Shown: one piece after another, positions 13,969 through 20,970 of the stretch | Numbering within the stretch: position 1 is the first letter of the stretch | Layout of the letters: each line of letters opens with the position of its first letter | DNA from: Chryseobacterium sp. 39-10 | Lineage (GTDB): Bacteria; Bacteroidota; Bacteroidia; Flavobacteriales; Weeksellaceae | Direction: 5' to 3' | NCBI GenBank assembly: GCA_001898255.1 | Contig: MKTK01000036.1 | Span: 1 to 38,073 of the forward strand | Length of the DNA: 38,073 nt | Translations under genes and position numbers: made by a program | Notes under the pieces: model-generated | Databases searched by the model: none | The model's input: only the letters and a program-made list of their open reading frames with translations | What the model was told of the DNA's origin: nothing

Positions 13969-14661
13969 ATGACAGACATTACCAAACTATCCCCGGAAGA
14001 AAGAAGAGCATTATTAGCCCAGGCGCGCCAAATCGAAAAGCTCGAAAAAGAACAGCGAGCGGAGAACCTCGAAGCCCTGGAAGCCATCGCCAAAGAAGTA
14101 GTTCCCGAATCGTTCAAACTTCTGCAGGAAGCAAGCGACAATCTGGCCGCTGCCAAAGCCAAAGTTTTTACCGACTTCCGCGATTACCTTCTGCTGAAAA
14201 TCGAAACTATGGGCGTTAAGAGCAACCAACAGAGCCACACGGTTACTTTCGGAGACCAGTCAATTAAGTTGGGGTACCGCATCACAGACGGTTATTCAGA
14301 TGATGCCGGTTACGGATTAGCAATGGTTCACCGCTTCCTGGGAACGCTCGCTAAAGATGACAATTCCAAGAAGCTGATCGGTGCCATTACCCGCCTGTTG
14401 CAGAAAAACGGCAAAGGAGATCTGGACAGTAAAAAGGTTCTGGAGCTGCGCCAGATCGCAGACCGCGATTATCCGGATACCGACCTGCAGCGCGGCGTGG
14501 AAATTATCCAAAACAACTACAAACCGAAACTTTCGAAATGGTTTATCGAAGCGTACTATACTGACGCTACCGGTGTAGAAAAAAGCTTACCGCTTTCGAT
14601 CACCGGCGTAAACCTTCCGGAAGATGTAGATCTTACTTTTTTACTGCCAAAAGAAGATTAA
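13969..14661 (+). CDS. DUF3164 family phage protein
   Basis: 230 residues. The segments FTDFRDYLLLKIETMGVKS, HTVTFGDQSIKLGYRITD and RGVEIIQNNYKPKLSKWFIE fit DUF3164 as I know it. DUF3164 genes are found in the early region of Mu-like phages next to transposase, MuB and gemA. The molecular role is not known. The N-terminal third is a long charged coiled coil. Confidence 0.8.
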   Translation: MTDITKLSPEERRALLAQARQIEKLEKEQRAENLEALEAIAKEVVPESFKLLQEASDNLAAAKAKVFTDFRDYLLLKIETMGVKSNQQSHTVTFGDQSIKLGYRITDGYSDDAGYGLAMVHRFLGTLAKDDNSKKLIGAITRLLQKNGKGDLDSKKVLELRQIADRDYPDTDLQRGVEIIQNNYKPKLSKWFIEAYYTDATGVEKSLPLSITGVNLPEDVDLTFLLPKED

Positions 14662-14701
14662 CCGAAGATTTTATAAACCGAAATTATAATCTATTAACCT
14701 T

Positions 14702-15130
14702 ATGTCAACAATCACCAAACCTCAGATTCAGCAGTTACAAACCATCTGCAGCGGAAAATTCAGAAGCCGTGAAGAGCGTTTAGAAGCCTTATCTGAAATG
14801 ATAGGCGTGGAAATAAATTCCATTAAAGAACTTAACCGCCTGCAGGCAGATGAACTGATTTACTTTTTCAATACCGGAAAAACACTGGATCACTCTTCCT
14901 GGGCCATGTTCGATAAGCACAATTCGCAGCACAAAACGGTTTTGTCGCTTTGTCATCAGCTCGGCTGGGTACAGGAAGCGAACCCGCAGTTTGTGGATCT
15001 GCAGCGTTTGGGCGGTTGGCTTAAAAGTGACAGAAGCCCGGTAAAAATGCCTTTAAAGGAAATGAGCCGGGCGGAAGTCTCAAAGATCATTTACGCATTA
15101 CAGAACATTATTAAATCACAGTACAAATGA
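14702..15130 (+). CDS. GemA-like regulatory protein (tentative)
   Basis: 142 residues, starting with I-T-K-P-Q-I-Q-Q-L-Q-T and containing LGWVQEANPQFVDLQRLGGWL. The first segment and the position after DUF3164 fit the Mu GemA group (DUF1018), which modulates host genes during lytic growth. The match is by layout and partial motif, so the name is a proposal. The stop overlaps the next ATG (ATGA at 15127). Confidence 0.45.
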   Translation: MSTITKPQIQQLQTICSGKFRSREERLEALSEMIGVEINSIKELNRLQADELIYFFNTGKTLDHSSWAMFDKHNSQHKTVLSLCHQLGWVQEANPQFVDLQRLGGWLKSDRSPVKMPLKEMSRAEVSKIIYALQNIIKSQYK

Positions 15131-15252
15131 CATTCATCTTCCTATTCGGAATCATCCATTTTATTGCCGGCTATGCATGCGCAGCGATGATCCGTGAAAT
15201 ATTCAAAACAAGACGTGAAATTAAACAAATACAAAAAAACTTAAACCATTGA
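15127..15252 (+). CDS. Short membrane protein, translationally coupled
   Basis: 41 residues: one N-terminal hydrophobic helix (FIFLFGIIHFIAGYACAAM) and a basic K/R/Q helix. ATG 15127 overlaps the TGA of the GemA-like gene. Confidence 0.5.
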   Translation: MTFIFLFGIIHFIAGYACAAMIREIFKTRREIKQIQKNLNH

Positions 15253-15255
15253 ATT

Positions 15256-15432
15256 ATGAAAAGAAATATAGCTTTTTTAATCCTTGGAGCAATTACAGTA
15301 ACCATGATTTCCCTTAAGATGAACCGTGAAATAGATTTATCCTGGTGGTGGGTATTTGCACCGCTATGGATCCCTTTTGCAATGTTCATTATTACGATGC
15401 TGATCCTTGCAATTTTATTTAGTACAAAATAA
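15256..15432 (+). CDS. Two-helix membrane protein, Fragile-X-F-like
   Basis: 58 residues. A first hydrophobic segment (AFLILGAITVTMISL), a short polar loop with D-L-S-W-W-W, and a second hydrophobic segment (VFAPLWIPFAMFIITMLIL). The WWWVFAPLWIP pattern is typical of the phage transmembrane Fragile-X-F group. It starts 3 nt after the previous stop. Function unknown. Confidence 0.6.
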   Translation: MKRNIAFLILGAITVTMISLKMNREIDLSWWWVFAPLWIPFAMFIITMLILAILFSTK

Positions 15433-15442
15433 TGGTTGGTTT

Positions 15443-15551
15443 TCCTCTGAGGTGACAAATTTGGAAAGCATACCGGATTCTCCTTAAGTATCTGAAATAC
15501 GTGTAAAGCTTGCGGTTCCAGAGGTTGTGGGTTCGAGCCCCACCAGAGGAT
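15443..15551 (+). tRNA. tRNA-like element, isotype unclear
   Basis: A 7-bp acceptor stem is seen (TCCTCTG 15443-15449 with CAGAGGA 15544-15550) plus a perfect T-arm (GTGGG TTCGAGC CCCAC, 15527-15543), directly joined as in tRNA. The T-loop TTCGAGC is canonical. No CCA is encoded. The middle (75 nt) is too long for a normal tRNA, and I could not fold a clean D-arm and anticodon arm. Possible elements are a stem CCGGA...or ACCG...CGGT and a GTATctgaaATAC hairpin. It may be a tRNA with an intron or insertion, a degenerate tRNA, or a tRNA mimic. It sits alone between early genes. Confidence 0.45.
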
Positions 15552-15578
15552 CATAGTTAATTTAAAATAAAATCTAAA

Positions 15579-15944
15579 ATGACAAAAAAAACCTTTTATC
15601 GCGTATGCAACGCAGAAACCCAACAGGGGCTTTGGTATGACTTCAGCGGAACACATACAGGGCTGATTCACGATGAATTCGCCTTCTGCAAAAACAAAAA
15701 CTTGCCGATGCCTTATGACCCGATGGCGGTAGGGTGGCTTTCCGCCACAGAGACACGCGAAGAACTGTACGAATGGTTTCCGGTGGAGGATATTATCAGA
15801 CTTCAGAAACACGGGTATTTTCTTTACCTATATGAAAGCAGTATTTACAAGCAGCATCACAATCACTGGCTGATTTCCCAAAGGCACAGTCAAATTATTG
15901 AACAGAAAATAATGAGAATTTCACCTGAAAAAGTTTTATTATGA
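15579..15944 (+). CDS. Hypothetical phage protein
   Basis: 121 residues, mixed alpha/beta, starting MTKKTFYRVCNAETQQGLWY. I do not recognise the family. The TGA at 15942-15944 overlaps the next ATG at 15941 (ATGA), so it is translationally coupled to the following gene. An antisense ORF (15171-15812) over this region is a shadow. Confidence 0.55.
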   Translation: MTKKTFYRVCNAETQQGLWYDFSGTHTGLIHDEFAFCKNKNLPMPYDPMAVGWLSATETREELYEWFPVEDIIRLQKHGYFLYLYESSIYKQHHNHWLISQRHSQIIEQKIMRISPEKVLL

Positions 15945-16120
15945 TACTTAATTTTTCAACCAATATCAATGGCAAACCGACCCGTTTTCCGCAAAAAATA
16001 TGGGCGGGTTTTCTGGAAGCCGGACTCCTTCCGGCTTACTCCGAAATAATTGAACATTACCGGCTCCGGCCGCACGATATTGTTTGCCCTTTAGAAGATT
16101 ATGAAAGAAGAAATCCATAA
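15941..16120 (+). CDS. Short hypothetical phage protein
   Basis: 59 residues (MILNFSTNINGKPTRF...LEDYERRNP). It starts on the ATGA overlap with the preceding gene and overlaps the following gene by 20 nt, which supports a packed operon. No family recognised. Confidence 0.45.
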   Translation: MILNFSTNINGKPTRFPQKIWAGFLEAGLLPAYSEIIEHYRLRPHDIVCPLEDYERRNP

Positions 16121-16478
16121 CTCCGCAGAAGAAATCCTCCAGTATCTCAACGAGCTGGCGGGAAAACGGTTTAAACCGATAAAAAGCAACCTTTCGCCCA
16201 TTATCGCAAGGTTGAAAGACGGTTACACCGTGCAGGAACTGAAAGAAATTGTACAGGTGAAAACATTAGACTGGAAAAACAATGAGCAGATGAATCAGCA
16301 CCTTTGTCCTACAACGCTCTTCCGCCCTAGCAACGCCGATAAGTACCTCAATTATATTTTGTCTATCAAAGAAAACCCGAAACAATATGCAAAATACTTT
16401 GCCAAACTCAACAGAACACCAGGAACAGCATCCGGCGCCAACAACCCTGATGACCTTGCAGCAATGTACGGAGATTAA
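16101..16478 (+). CDS. Phage replication-type protein with conserved C-terminal domain
   Basis: 125 residues. It matches the phage-conserved C-terminal domain (Phg_2220_C type), with IIARLKDGYTVQELKEIVQ, LDWKNNEQM and the hallmark PTTLFRPSNADKYLNYIL. In larger proteins this domain follows a DnaD/replication initiator part; here it stands alone. The role is probably in phage replication or loading at forks. It overlaps its upstream and downstream neighbours. Confidence 0.75.
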   Translation: MKEEIHNSAEEILQYLNELAGKRFKPIKSNLSPIIARLKDGYTVQELKEIVQVKTLDWKNNEQMNQHLCPTTLFRPSNADKYLNYILSIKENPKQYAKYFAKLNRTPGTASGANNPDDLAAMYGD

Positions 16479-17046
16479 ACAGGCCTTCAATAACTTGGTG
16501 AAAATTGAGCAAAGTCTCACCATTTCGCAAAGTATTGAGCAAAGCCCACTGATCGTTTCAGAAGGTCGCAAATTAGATGTACTTCCGCAGATCATCCGCG
16601 TGATTGAGTTCTTCCTTGCCGTAACTGGGAAGGAAATGGAAAACTTCCAGATTCAGATCCTCGCCGGCGATCTGTACGAAAAGTTTAAAACCGACACTAT
16701 TGATGATGTGGTTTTGATGTTCAAAATGGCGCGCCAGGCAGAGTTTGGGAAAATGTACAGCTTTGATGCAATGGTTGTGAATGACTGGGCAAATAAATAT
16801 CTCGAAGTAAAATCTGCCACGCGTGAAAAGCTCCTGAAAAAGAAGGCGCAGCCCCGAATTGAGTCTGAAACCGAAAAAGGCAAATACTTCCACGAACTGC
16901 CGGCAGAGATTCAGGAGAAATTTAAAAAAATAGGAAAGCCGAAAGAAGAGCAGGCGTTCCTTACGCCACGCATCACCGAGATGATGACCAGTGAAAAACA
17001 CAAAAGAGATATTCAAAAATTAATAGACGAAGACGAAAAACCCTAA
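16387..17046 (+). CDS. Phage replication-associated protein (unrecognised family)
   Basis: 219 residues from the first ATG. A later ATG at 16450 (MTLQQCTEIKQAF) is an equally good start and would reduce the overlap with the preceding gene from 92 to 29 nt. Helices dominate: VLPQIIRVIEFFLAVTGKEM, MARQAEFGKMYSFDAMVVND, and a C-terminal charged helix. The context after the replication-type protein suggests a partner role. No catalytic motif seen. Confidence 0.55.
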   Translation: MQNTLPNSTEHQEQHPAPTTLMTLQQCTEIKQAFNNLVKIEQSLTISQSIEQSPLIVSEGRKLDVLPQIIRVIEFFLAVTGKEMENFQIQILAGDLYEKFKTDTIDDVVLMFKMARQAEFGKMYSFDAMVVNDWANKYLEVKSATREKLLKKKAQPRIESETEKGKYFHELPAEIQEKFKKIGKPKEEQAFLTPRITEMMTSEKHKRDIQKLIDEDEKP

Positions 17047-17057
17047 AAATCAAGAAA

Positions 17058-17291
17058 ATGAAACTTAAAGACCTAAAAAAAGCCATCGAAAGCCTTCCGG
17101 ATATATACGGTGAAATAGATACTTATGACGTTATGATATCCGTAGGTGATAAATACGAAATGATTAAACCGGAAGCAATTTATGTGGGCGGATTGTGGAG
17201 TGTGGTTATTGACTGCAATTATGAGCCGGCAGAGGTAATCGAAGATATTGAAATTAATTCTCCAAAAACCCCTAAAAATTCTCAAAAATGA
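17058..17291 (+). CDS. Hypothetical phage protein
   Basis: 77 residues, MKLKDLKKAIESLPDIYGEI..., alpha/beta with an acidic middle. The gene overlaps the next by 4 nt (ATGA). It resembles small phage proteins that pair with a DNA- or RNA-directed partner, but there is no firm match. Confidence 0.5.
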   Translation: MKLKDLKKAIESLPDIYGEIDTYDVMISVGDKYEMIKPEAIYVGGLWSVVIDCNYEPAEVIEDIEINSPKTPKNSQK

Positions 17292-17551
17292 AAACAAAAA
17301 AACTTGAAAAATTTGAAGCTGGGAAATTTTATAAAAGTATTGATTCGAGAAGGGAAATGTCCGAAGCCATAAAAATAATAAGCGCAAAGGATGAAGATGT
17401 GCGGGGTATTATAATTAGACATTATATCTATGCGTCATACATTGAAATTGAATCTGTTGTTTATTCAGAGCCTCAGCTTTACAAGGAGATTTCCGAGGAT
17501 GAATATTTGCAAGAGAAAAATAAAGCCATTGAAAAGTTAAATAGTTTATGA
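17288..17551 (+). CDS. Hypothetical phage protein
   Basis: 87 residues, MKTKKLEKFEAGKFYKSID..., charged and mostly helical at the C-terminus. It overlaps both neighbours by 4 nt. AT-rich compared with the gene after it. Confidence 0.5.
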   Translation: MKTKKLEKFEAGKFYKSIDSRREMSEAIKIISAKDEDVRGIIIRHYIYASYIEIESVVYSEPQLYKEISEDEYLQEKNKAIEKLNSL

Positions 17552-17820
17552 TCCGCCTCACCGAAAAAGCCCCCGATCTCATCAAAATAGAAATAAAAAT
17601 GCACCTGCCGTACGAAGACATTTTCCGCTTCCTGATCGGCCGCGGCTACGAAGTAATGCCATGGCTTTGGAAGTACGAAGACGAAACCTTCCCCGGCGGA
17701 ACCACCCAGCACGAAAGCTGGACATTTACCGCCTGCAAAGATGGTGAAAAGCAAAGCGAAAAAACACTTTATTTAAAAGTCTTTGAAAAGGAGATTAAAG
17801 ATTTTTTAAAAGAGTTTTAA
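17548..17820 (+). CDS. Hypothetical phage protein
   Basis: 90 residues, alpha/beta, with I-R-L-T-E-K-A-P-D-L-I-K at the start and a K/E-rich end. It closes the tightly coupled row of small genes, and a 183-nt gap follows. Confidence 0.5.
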   Translation: MIRLTEKAPDLIKIEIKMHLPYEDIFRFLIGRGYEVMPWLWKYEDETFPGGTTQHESWTFTACKDGEKQSEKTLYLKVFEKEIKDFLKEF

Positions 17821-17908
17821 AAGGTTTTAAAAGATTATAAATTATTTTGGTGTTTTTTAGTGTAAAATAATAATATTGTAAATTAACACTTTACAAAATA
17901 AATTAAAA

Positions 17909-17948
17909 ATAATGCGTTCCATATTTGGAACGTATTATTTTTTTTACA
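17909..17948 (+). terminator. Strong terminator hairpin after the early operon
   Basis: A stem of at least ten pairs (AATGCGTTCC / GGAACGTATT, one G-U) extends with flanking AT pairs. The loop is atattt and a run of T's follows. It probably ends the early operon. The next gene has a TACATTCG box at about 17946-17953, close to TAnnTTTG, as a possible own promoter. Confidence 0.75.
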
Positions 17949-18003
17949 TACATTCGTACCATCAAATTAATCAAACAAACATTAACAATTAAAATTTAAC
18001 AAA

Positions 18004-18267
18004 ATGAAAACATTTACAATCAACAACGAAAACATTTCAATCGAATCTTTAGCGTTAGTTAAAAAATCCGGATATGGAACTTATTCATTAGGTGTATGGA
18101 TTAGAAATGAAAAAGGCGAAGGAGATTTCTTAAGTGAGCAAACTCACGATTCTGAACTTTGGGATGAATACAATGATTTGACAATGTCAGAACAAGAAGA
18201 TTTCTTGTATGAAAAATGTCAATATAAAATTGAAAGAATGATAGAAGATTGGTATTCTTCTCTATAA
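18004..18267 (+). CDS. Small acidic protein (accessory block)
   Basis: 87 residues with many D/E (NDLTMSEQEDFLYEKCQYKIERMIEDWY). It lies in an AT-rich stretch unlike the flanking phage genes. It has its own likely promoter and a hairpin after it, so it behaves like an independently inserted moron gene. Function unknown; small acidic phage proteins include DNA mimics that block host defences, but no evidence points there specifically. Confidence 0.55.
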   Translation: MKTFTINNENISIESLALVKKSGYGTYSLGVWIRNEKGEGDFLSEQTHDSELWDEYNDLTMSEQEDFLYEKCQYKIERMIEDWYSSL

Positions 18268-18274
18268 AAACTAA

Positions 18275-18296
18275 AAGCCCTCAATTAAGAGGGCTT
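18275..18296. terminator. Hairpin after the accessory gene
   Basis: Perfect AAGCCCTC / GAGGGCTT stem with a 6-nt loop. No T-run follows on the + strand, and A-rich DNA precedes it, so it might work better in the leftward direction. Confidence 0.5.
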
Positions 18297-18344
18297 AAAT
18301 CAAATTAATCTTAACTGTTTAACAATTAAAATCATTGCAAAGAT

Positions 18345-18701
18345 ATGAAAGAAATCAAAATGCCAAAATTCTTGTTGGCAGAAGAGCCAACTGGACCAAA
18401 TGATAGAGAGATCTTCATCTACTCGCCACATTATCTGTCTTTAGTCCTTGTAATTCCGGAAGATGATATAACGGTATTGTTAAACAATGAGATGAGACAA
18501 AAGCCTAGTAAAACTTTCCAATATGAAGATGAAACATTTGAACTGGTGATCTTTCAGAATAACGTTCTTCACGCTGGCGGTGTTTTGTCGCCAGAAATCT
18601 CAGAGGAAGAGTTTTTAAATCAAGCTTGGAAATTCTGGGAAGATTATCTAATATGGGAAGATCGCAACATAGACGAAAATCAATCTTCACAATTTAATTA
18701 A
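18345..18701 (+). CDS. Hypothetical accessory phage protein
   Basis: 118 residues, acidic, alpha/beta, with PEDDITVLLNNEM and EEEFLNQAWKFWEDYLIWED. The gene ends 3 nt before the XRE gene. AT-rich. Family unknown. Confidence 0.5.
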   Translation: MKEIKMPKFLLAEEPTGPNDREIFIYSPHYLSLVLVIPEDDITVLLNNEMRQKPSKTFQYEDETFELVIFQNNVLHAGGVLSPEISEEEFLNQAWKFWEDYLIWEDRNIDENQSSQFN

Positions 18702-18704
18702 AAA

Positions 18705-18908
18705 ATGGAAAATAATATCATCAAACAAATATCAGAAACTCTTTTAGAAAGAGGAATATCTAATTTTGAAGCGGGAAAAAAGGCAGGCATCAGTAGAACC
18801 ACAGTAGGTCGCATTTTTAGCGGCGAAAGCTCACCGTCCTTAGAAAATATTGAAGCCCTCGCAAAAGTTGCCGGATTTTCTGTAATTTTGAAAAAAACGA
18901 AAAAATGA
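18705..18908 (+). CDS. Small XRE-type HTH regulator
   Basis: 67 residues, essentially one helix-turn-helix domain: GKKAGISRTTVGRIFSGE and SPSLENIEALAKVAGF are clear XRE helices. It overlaps the next gene by 4 nt (ATGA). It may regulate its own operon of a small ORF and a secreted protein, or serve as an antitoxin-like partner. Confidence 0.75.
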   Translation: MENNIIKQISETLLERGISNFEAGKKAGISRTTVGRIFSGESSPSLENIEALAKVAGFSVILKKTKK

Positions 18909-19429
18909 AAAAACTATTATTATTTCTTTTACTGCCATGCCTTTGTTTTGCACAAGATATGGCTTATGCCGAATCACTAAATAACCTGACGTGGAAGCAA
19001 ACGAAAGAAGTGGCGGATGATATTTCATCAACTTTCACTGTTTCAATGAAGTATTATGGAAAATATACCGATAACCAAGACATGGAAGTATTGATGTATT
19101 ATCCTTCTGACTTACCAGAAAGGATTATTAAAGAAGATGCTGAGAAACCCTATTGTGAATTGTGCACTGAGTTTAAATTCAGAAAAATTCATATCGGTGC
19201 TAATTCTGATTTAGGCATTGATGGCACATTAGTTTATTCGCTTAATTACACTTCTGGGAAATATTTAGATTTATATGCATGGTGGGAAAAACATTTTGCC
19301 CCGGGTATTTCAAAAGCAGATTTAATTGAAGATAAGTCGGGAAAAAGATATATTGAGGACAGAAGTAAACGAATTAATTTACGTTTTACTAAGCAGCTTA
19401 ATAAATGGGATATTAGGAATTTTAATTAG
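18905..19429 (+). CDS. Secreted or periplasmic protein of unknown function
   Basis: 174 residues with a signal peptide (MKKLLLFLLLPCLCFAQ, likely cleavage after CFA). The mature part includes a C-E-L-C pair (about 89-92), possibly a redox or metal site. AT-rich and coupled to the XRE gene by a 4-nt overlap. A terminator follows. A lysogenic-conversion (moron) role such as surface change or superinfection exclusion is plausible but unproven. Confidence 0.55.
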   Translation: MKKLLLFLLLPCLCFAQDMAYAESLNNLTWKQTKEVADDISSTFTVSMKYYGKYTDNQDMEVLMYYPSDLPERIIKEDAEKPYCELCTEFKFRKIHIGANSDLGIDGTLVYSLNYTSGKYLDLYAWWEKHFAPGISKADLIEDKSGKRYIEDRSKRINLRFTKQLNKWDIRNFN

Positions 19430-19447
19430 AAATAGATTATATATTTG

Positions 19448-19479
19448 AAAACCACTTCTTTTGGAGTGGTTTTTTTTGT
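19448..19479 (+). terminator. Intrinsic terminator after the secreted-protein gene
   Basis: Stem AAAACCACT / AGTGGTTTT with a short loop and a run of T's. Confidence 0.8.
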
Positions 19480-19484
19480 AAACA

Positions 19485-19517
19485 GTTGTGTATATGGAAT
19501 ATACTTCCATATATTTG
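19485..19517 (+). promoter_or_regulatory. Promoter with overlapping palindromic operator
   Basis: A -33-like GTTG (19485-19488), a 21-nt spacer and a -7 box TATATTTG (19510-19517) form a good Bacteroidota-type promoter for the gene at 19533. A perfect 9-bp inverted repeat TATATGGAA / TTCCATATA with a 5-nt centre (19491-19513) fills the spacer and overlaps the -7 box, so a dimeric protein bound there would compete with RNA polymerase. Confidence 0.7.
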
Positions 19518-19532
19518 TGATGACTGATCACC

Positions 19533-19745
19533 ATGGCCAAACCTTTACAGCGCAACACCTTACTACGTTATAAGATTATCCGTGATATCTATCTGCAGCA
19601 TAAGACAGAAGATATCCCGGATACTCGCCTTTTAAAGCGGTACATTTATCCGAAATATCCCATATCCCGCACCACGCTGAACACCATTCTCAGTACTCCG
19701 ATTGATAAGCTGCTGACTGAGCTTAACAGTTGTGAAGCCCAATAG
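19533..19745 (+). CDS. Small basic protein, candidate DNA-binding regulator between early and late genes
   Basis: 70 residues, MAKPLQRNTLLRYKIIRDIY..., with helices RNTLLRYKIIRDIYLQH and ISRTTLNTILSTPIDKLL that could form a helix-turn-helix. Its position at the early/late border and its operator-controlled promoter recall the middle regulators (Mor/C) of Mu, but no sequence match is claimed. The 3' end overlaps the convergent gp37-like gene by 23 nt. Confidence 0.55.
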   Translation: MAKPLQRNTLLRYKIIRDIYLQHKTEDIPDTRLLKRYIYPKYPISRTTLNTILSTPIDKLLTELNSCEAQ

Positions 19746-20178
19746 TATAGATTACTCTTATTTCCTGCACGCCATCATCGCGCCTTACCTGTGAAATTCC
19801 GGTTCTGATCAGTTTACCTGTTCCGGGTTCCGGGTTCCAGCCGTGCAGCACCTCATGCGCTTTGTTTACAATATCCCAGATTTCCCAGGCTTTTTCCTTC
19901 TGTACCATTGGCGCTTTGAAACTGCTGTTCGTGAGCTTTAGTTTTGCAAACGCCAGTTCTACCGTTGCGGTGCCTTCCTGCCGGTTCATTGGTCTTGCCT
20001 TTACATCGGTTCCCAGGTTGGAGAAAACGGCAGAATTCAGGCTGATTAAAGCGCACGGCCATTTTACCGGTATTTCGTTTCCGTACAGGTCCAGCTGTCC
20101 CCAGTTTTCGTCCACGTAATTAAGATCTGCAACGGTTTCCGCTAATCTGTTCTGTATTGCCTGTAATAATGTATTCAT
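19723..20178 (-). CDS. gp37-like head-tail joining or tail-completion protein
   Basis: 151 residues, last gene of the leftward late operon. The pattern IQNRLAETVADLNYVDENWGQL...PCALISL and the beta-rich rest fit the small phage tail-completion/terminator-like proteins (gp37-like) that follow gpG-type genes in Mu-like phages. The ATG overlaps the previous stop by 4 nt. Confidence 0.6.
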   Translation of the reverse strand: MNTLLQAIQNRLAETVADLNYVDENWGQLDLYGNEIPVKWPCALISLNSAVFSNLGTDVKARPMNRQEGTATVELAFAKLKLTNSSFKAPMVQKEKAWEIWDIVNKAHEVLHGWNPEPGTGKLIRTGISQVRRDDGVQEIRVIYTIGLHNC

Positions 20179-20726
20179 GGTTTTAGTTTGTTTAGAATGA
20201 TATCGTTCAGTTCCTTCAGGTGATTATCGACCACGCCCGAAATAATTTCCCTTACGCGTGGGTGCGGACCTATTACCCGCCTGGAAGGAATCTTTATTTT
20301 TTTACCGATCGGCATCAGCGCCAAAGCTTTGAACTGTTCCGCTTCGATACTGAGCGCAGTGTTTTTTTTAGTTTTCGCAGCAGCTTTGCTTTTCACGTTG
20401 TAAACGATCCCGCCGGCTGCCTGGTAATACATCGCCCAGAAATACCGTTTCATTTTCGCTGTTACCGTAATTTCCCCGCCTTCGTTATGAATCGACGCAT
20501 ACGGCATCGAGTTGGTGAACGCAATTTTTTCGCCCTGGATCTTTGCCTGATATCCGCGCCGCAGGTTGTTGGTTCTTGCCATCATGGATCCTTTGCGGTT
20601 AATGAGTGAAGTTTTCGGCCACGCCTGGTCAAAGAATGCTTTGCGCTCAAAGTTCCGGTCGAACTCATCCGTGAGATCTACTTTCACATCTGTGATGATA
20701 TTTTGCATCCATTTTTTTAAATCCAT
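20175..20726 (-). CDS. Phage virion morphogenesis protein (gpG-like)
   Basis: 183 residues. It contains AWPKTSLINRKGSMMARTNNLRRGY, ITFTNSM-type YASIHNEGGEI and PSRRVIGPHPRVREII segments typical of the Mu gpG/P2 gpS virion morphogenesis family. It would act in joining head and tail. It overlaps the gp37-like gene by 4 nt (20175-20178). Confidence 0.75.
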   Translation of the reverse strand: MDLKKWMQNIITDVKVDLTDEFDRNFERKAFFDQAWPKTSLINRKGSMMARTNNLRRGYQAKIQGEKIAFTNSMPYASIHNEGGEITVTAKMKRYFWAMYYQAAGGIVYNVKSKAAAKTKKNTALSIEAEQFKALALMPIGKKIKIPSRRVIGPHPRVREIISGVVDNHLKELNDIILNKLKP

Positions 20727-20740
20727 TGCTTAAAAGTTTG

Positions 20741-20748
20741 TAAATTTG
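20741..20748 (+). promoter_or_regulatory. TAAATTTG promoter box for the isolated + strand gene
   Basis: Matches the -7 consensus TAnnTTTG and ends only 7 nt before ATG 20755, so the transcript could be nearly leaderless. It lies in the only gap of the leftward late operon at this spot. Confidence 0.5.
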
Positions 20749-20754
20749 TCTATT

Positions 20755-20970
20755 ATGGAAAATTACTTTTATAAAAATATTGACCTTCGCGTTGCAACGC
20801 AGCAAGATTTAAGTGTCATCTTGGAAATGCCGATTTCGCTTGTGTCATTTACTCCTGATATATCTGAAGATGATGAGCGAATCGGTGCGCTATTTTCCTT
20901 TGCGGATCTTAACGAACTTGAAGATCTGTTGGAGCAACTTCGCGCTATTTACCCGACTTATTACCAGTAA
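20755..20970 (+). CDS. Small acidic protein inserted head-on in the leftward late operon
   Basis: 71 residues from ATG 20755 (MENYFYKNIDLRVATQQDL), acidic, with ISEDDERIGALFSFADLNELEDLLEQL. It is the only rightward gene in the leftward late operon, with its own promoter box, and its 3' end overlaps the gpF-like gene by 26 nt. This fits a moron gene expressed in the lysogen. Function unknown. Confidence 0.5.
   Translation: MENYFYKNIDLRVATQQDLSVILEMPISLVSFTPDISEDDERIGALFSFADLNELEDLLEQLRAIYPTYYQ

Noticed and set aside
15171-15812. Antisense ORF of 213 codons with WWGSNPQPLEPQALH
   Set aside because: This is a translation through the complement of the tRNA-like element plus antisense of a packed rightward operon; no independent support.
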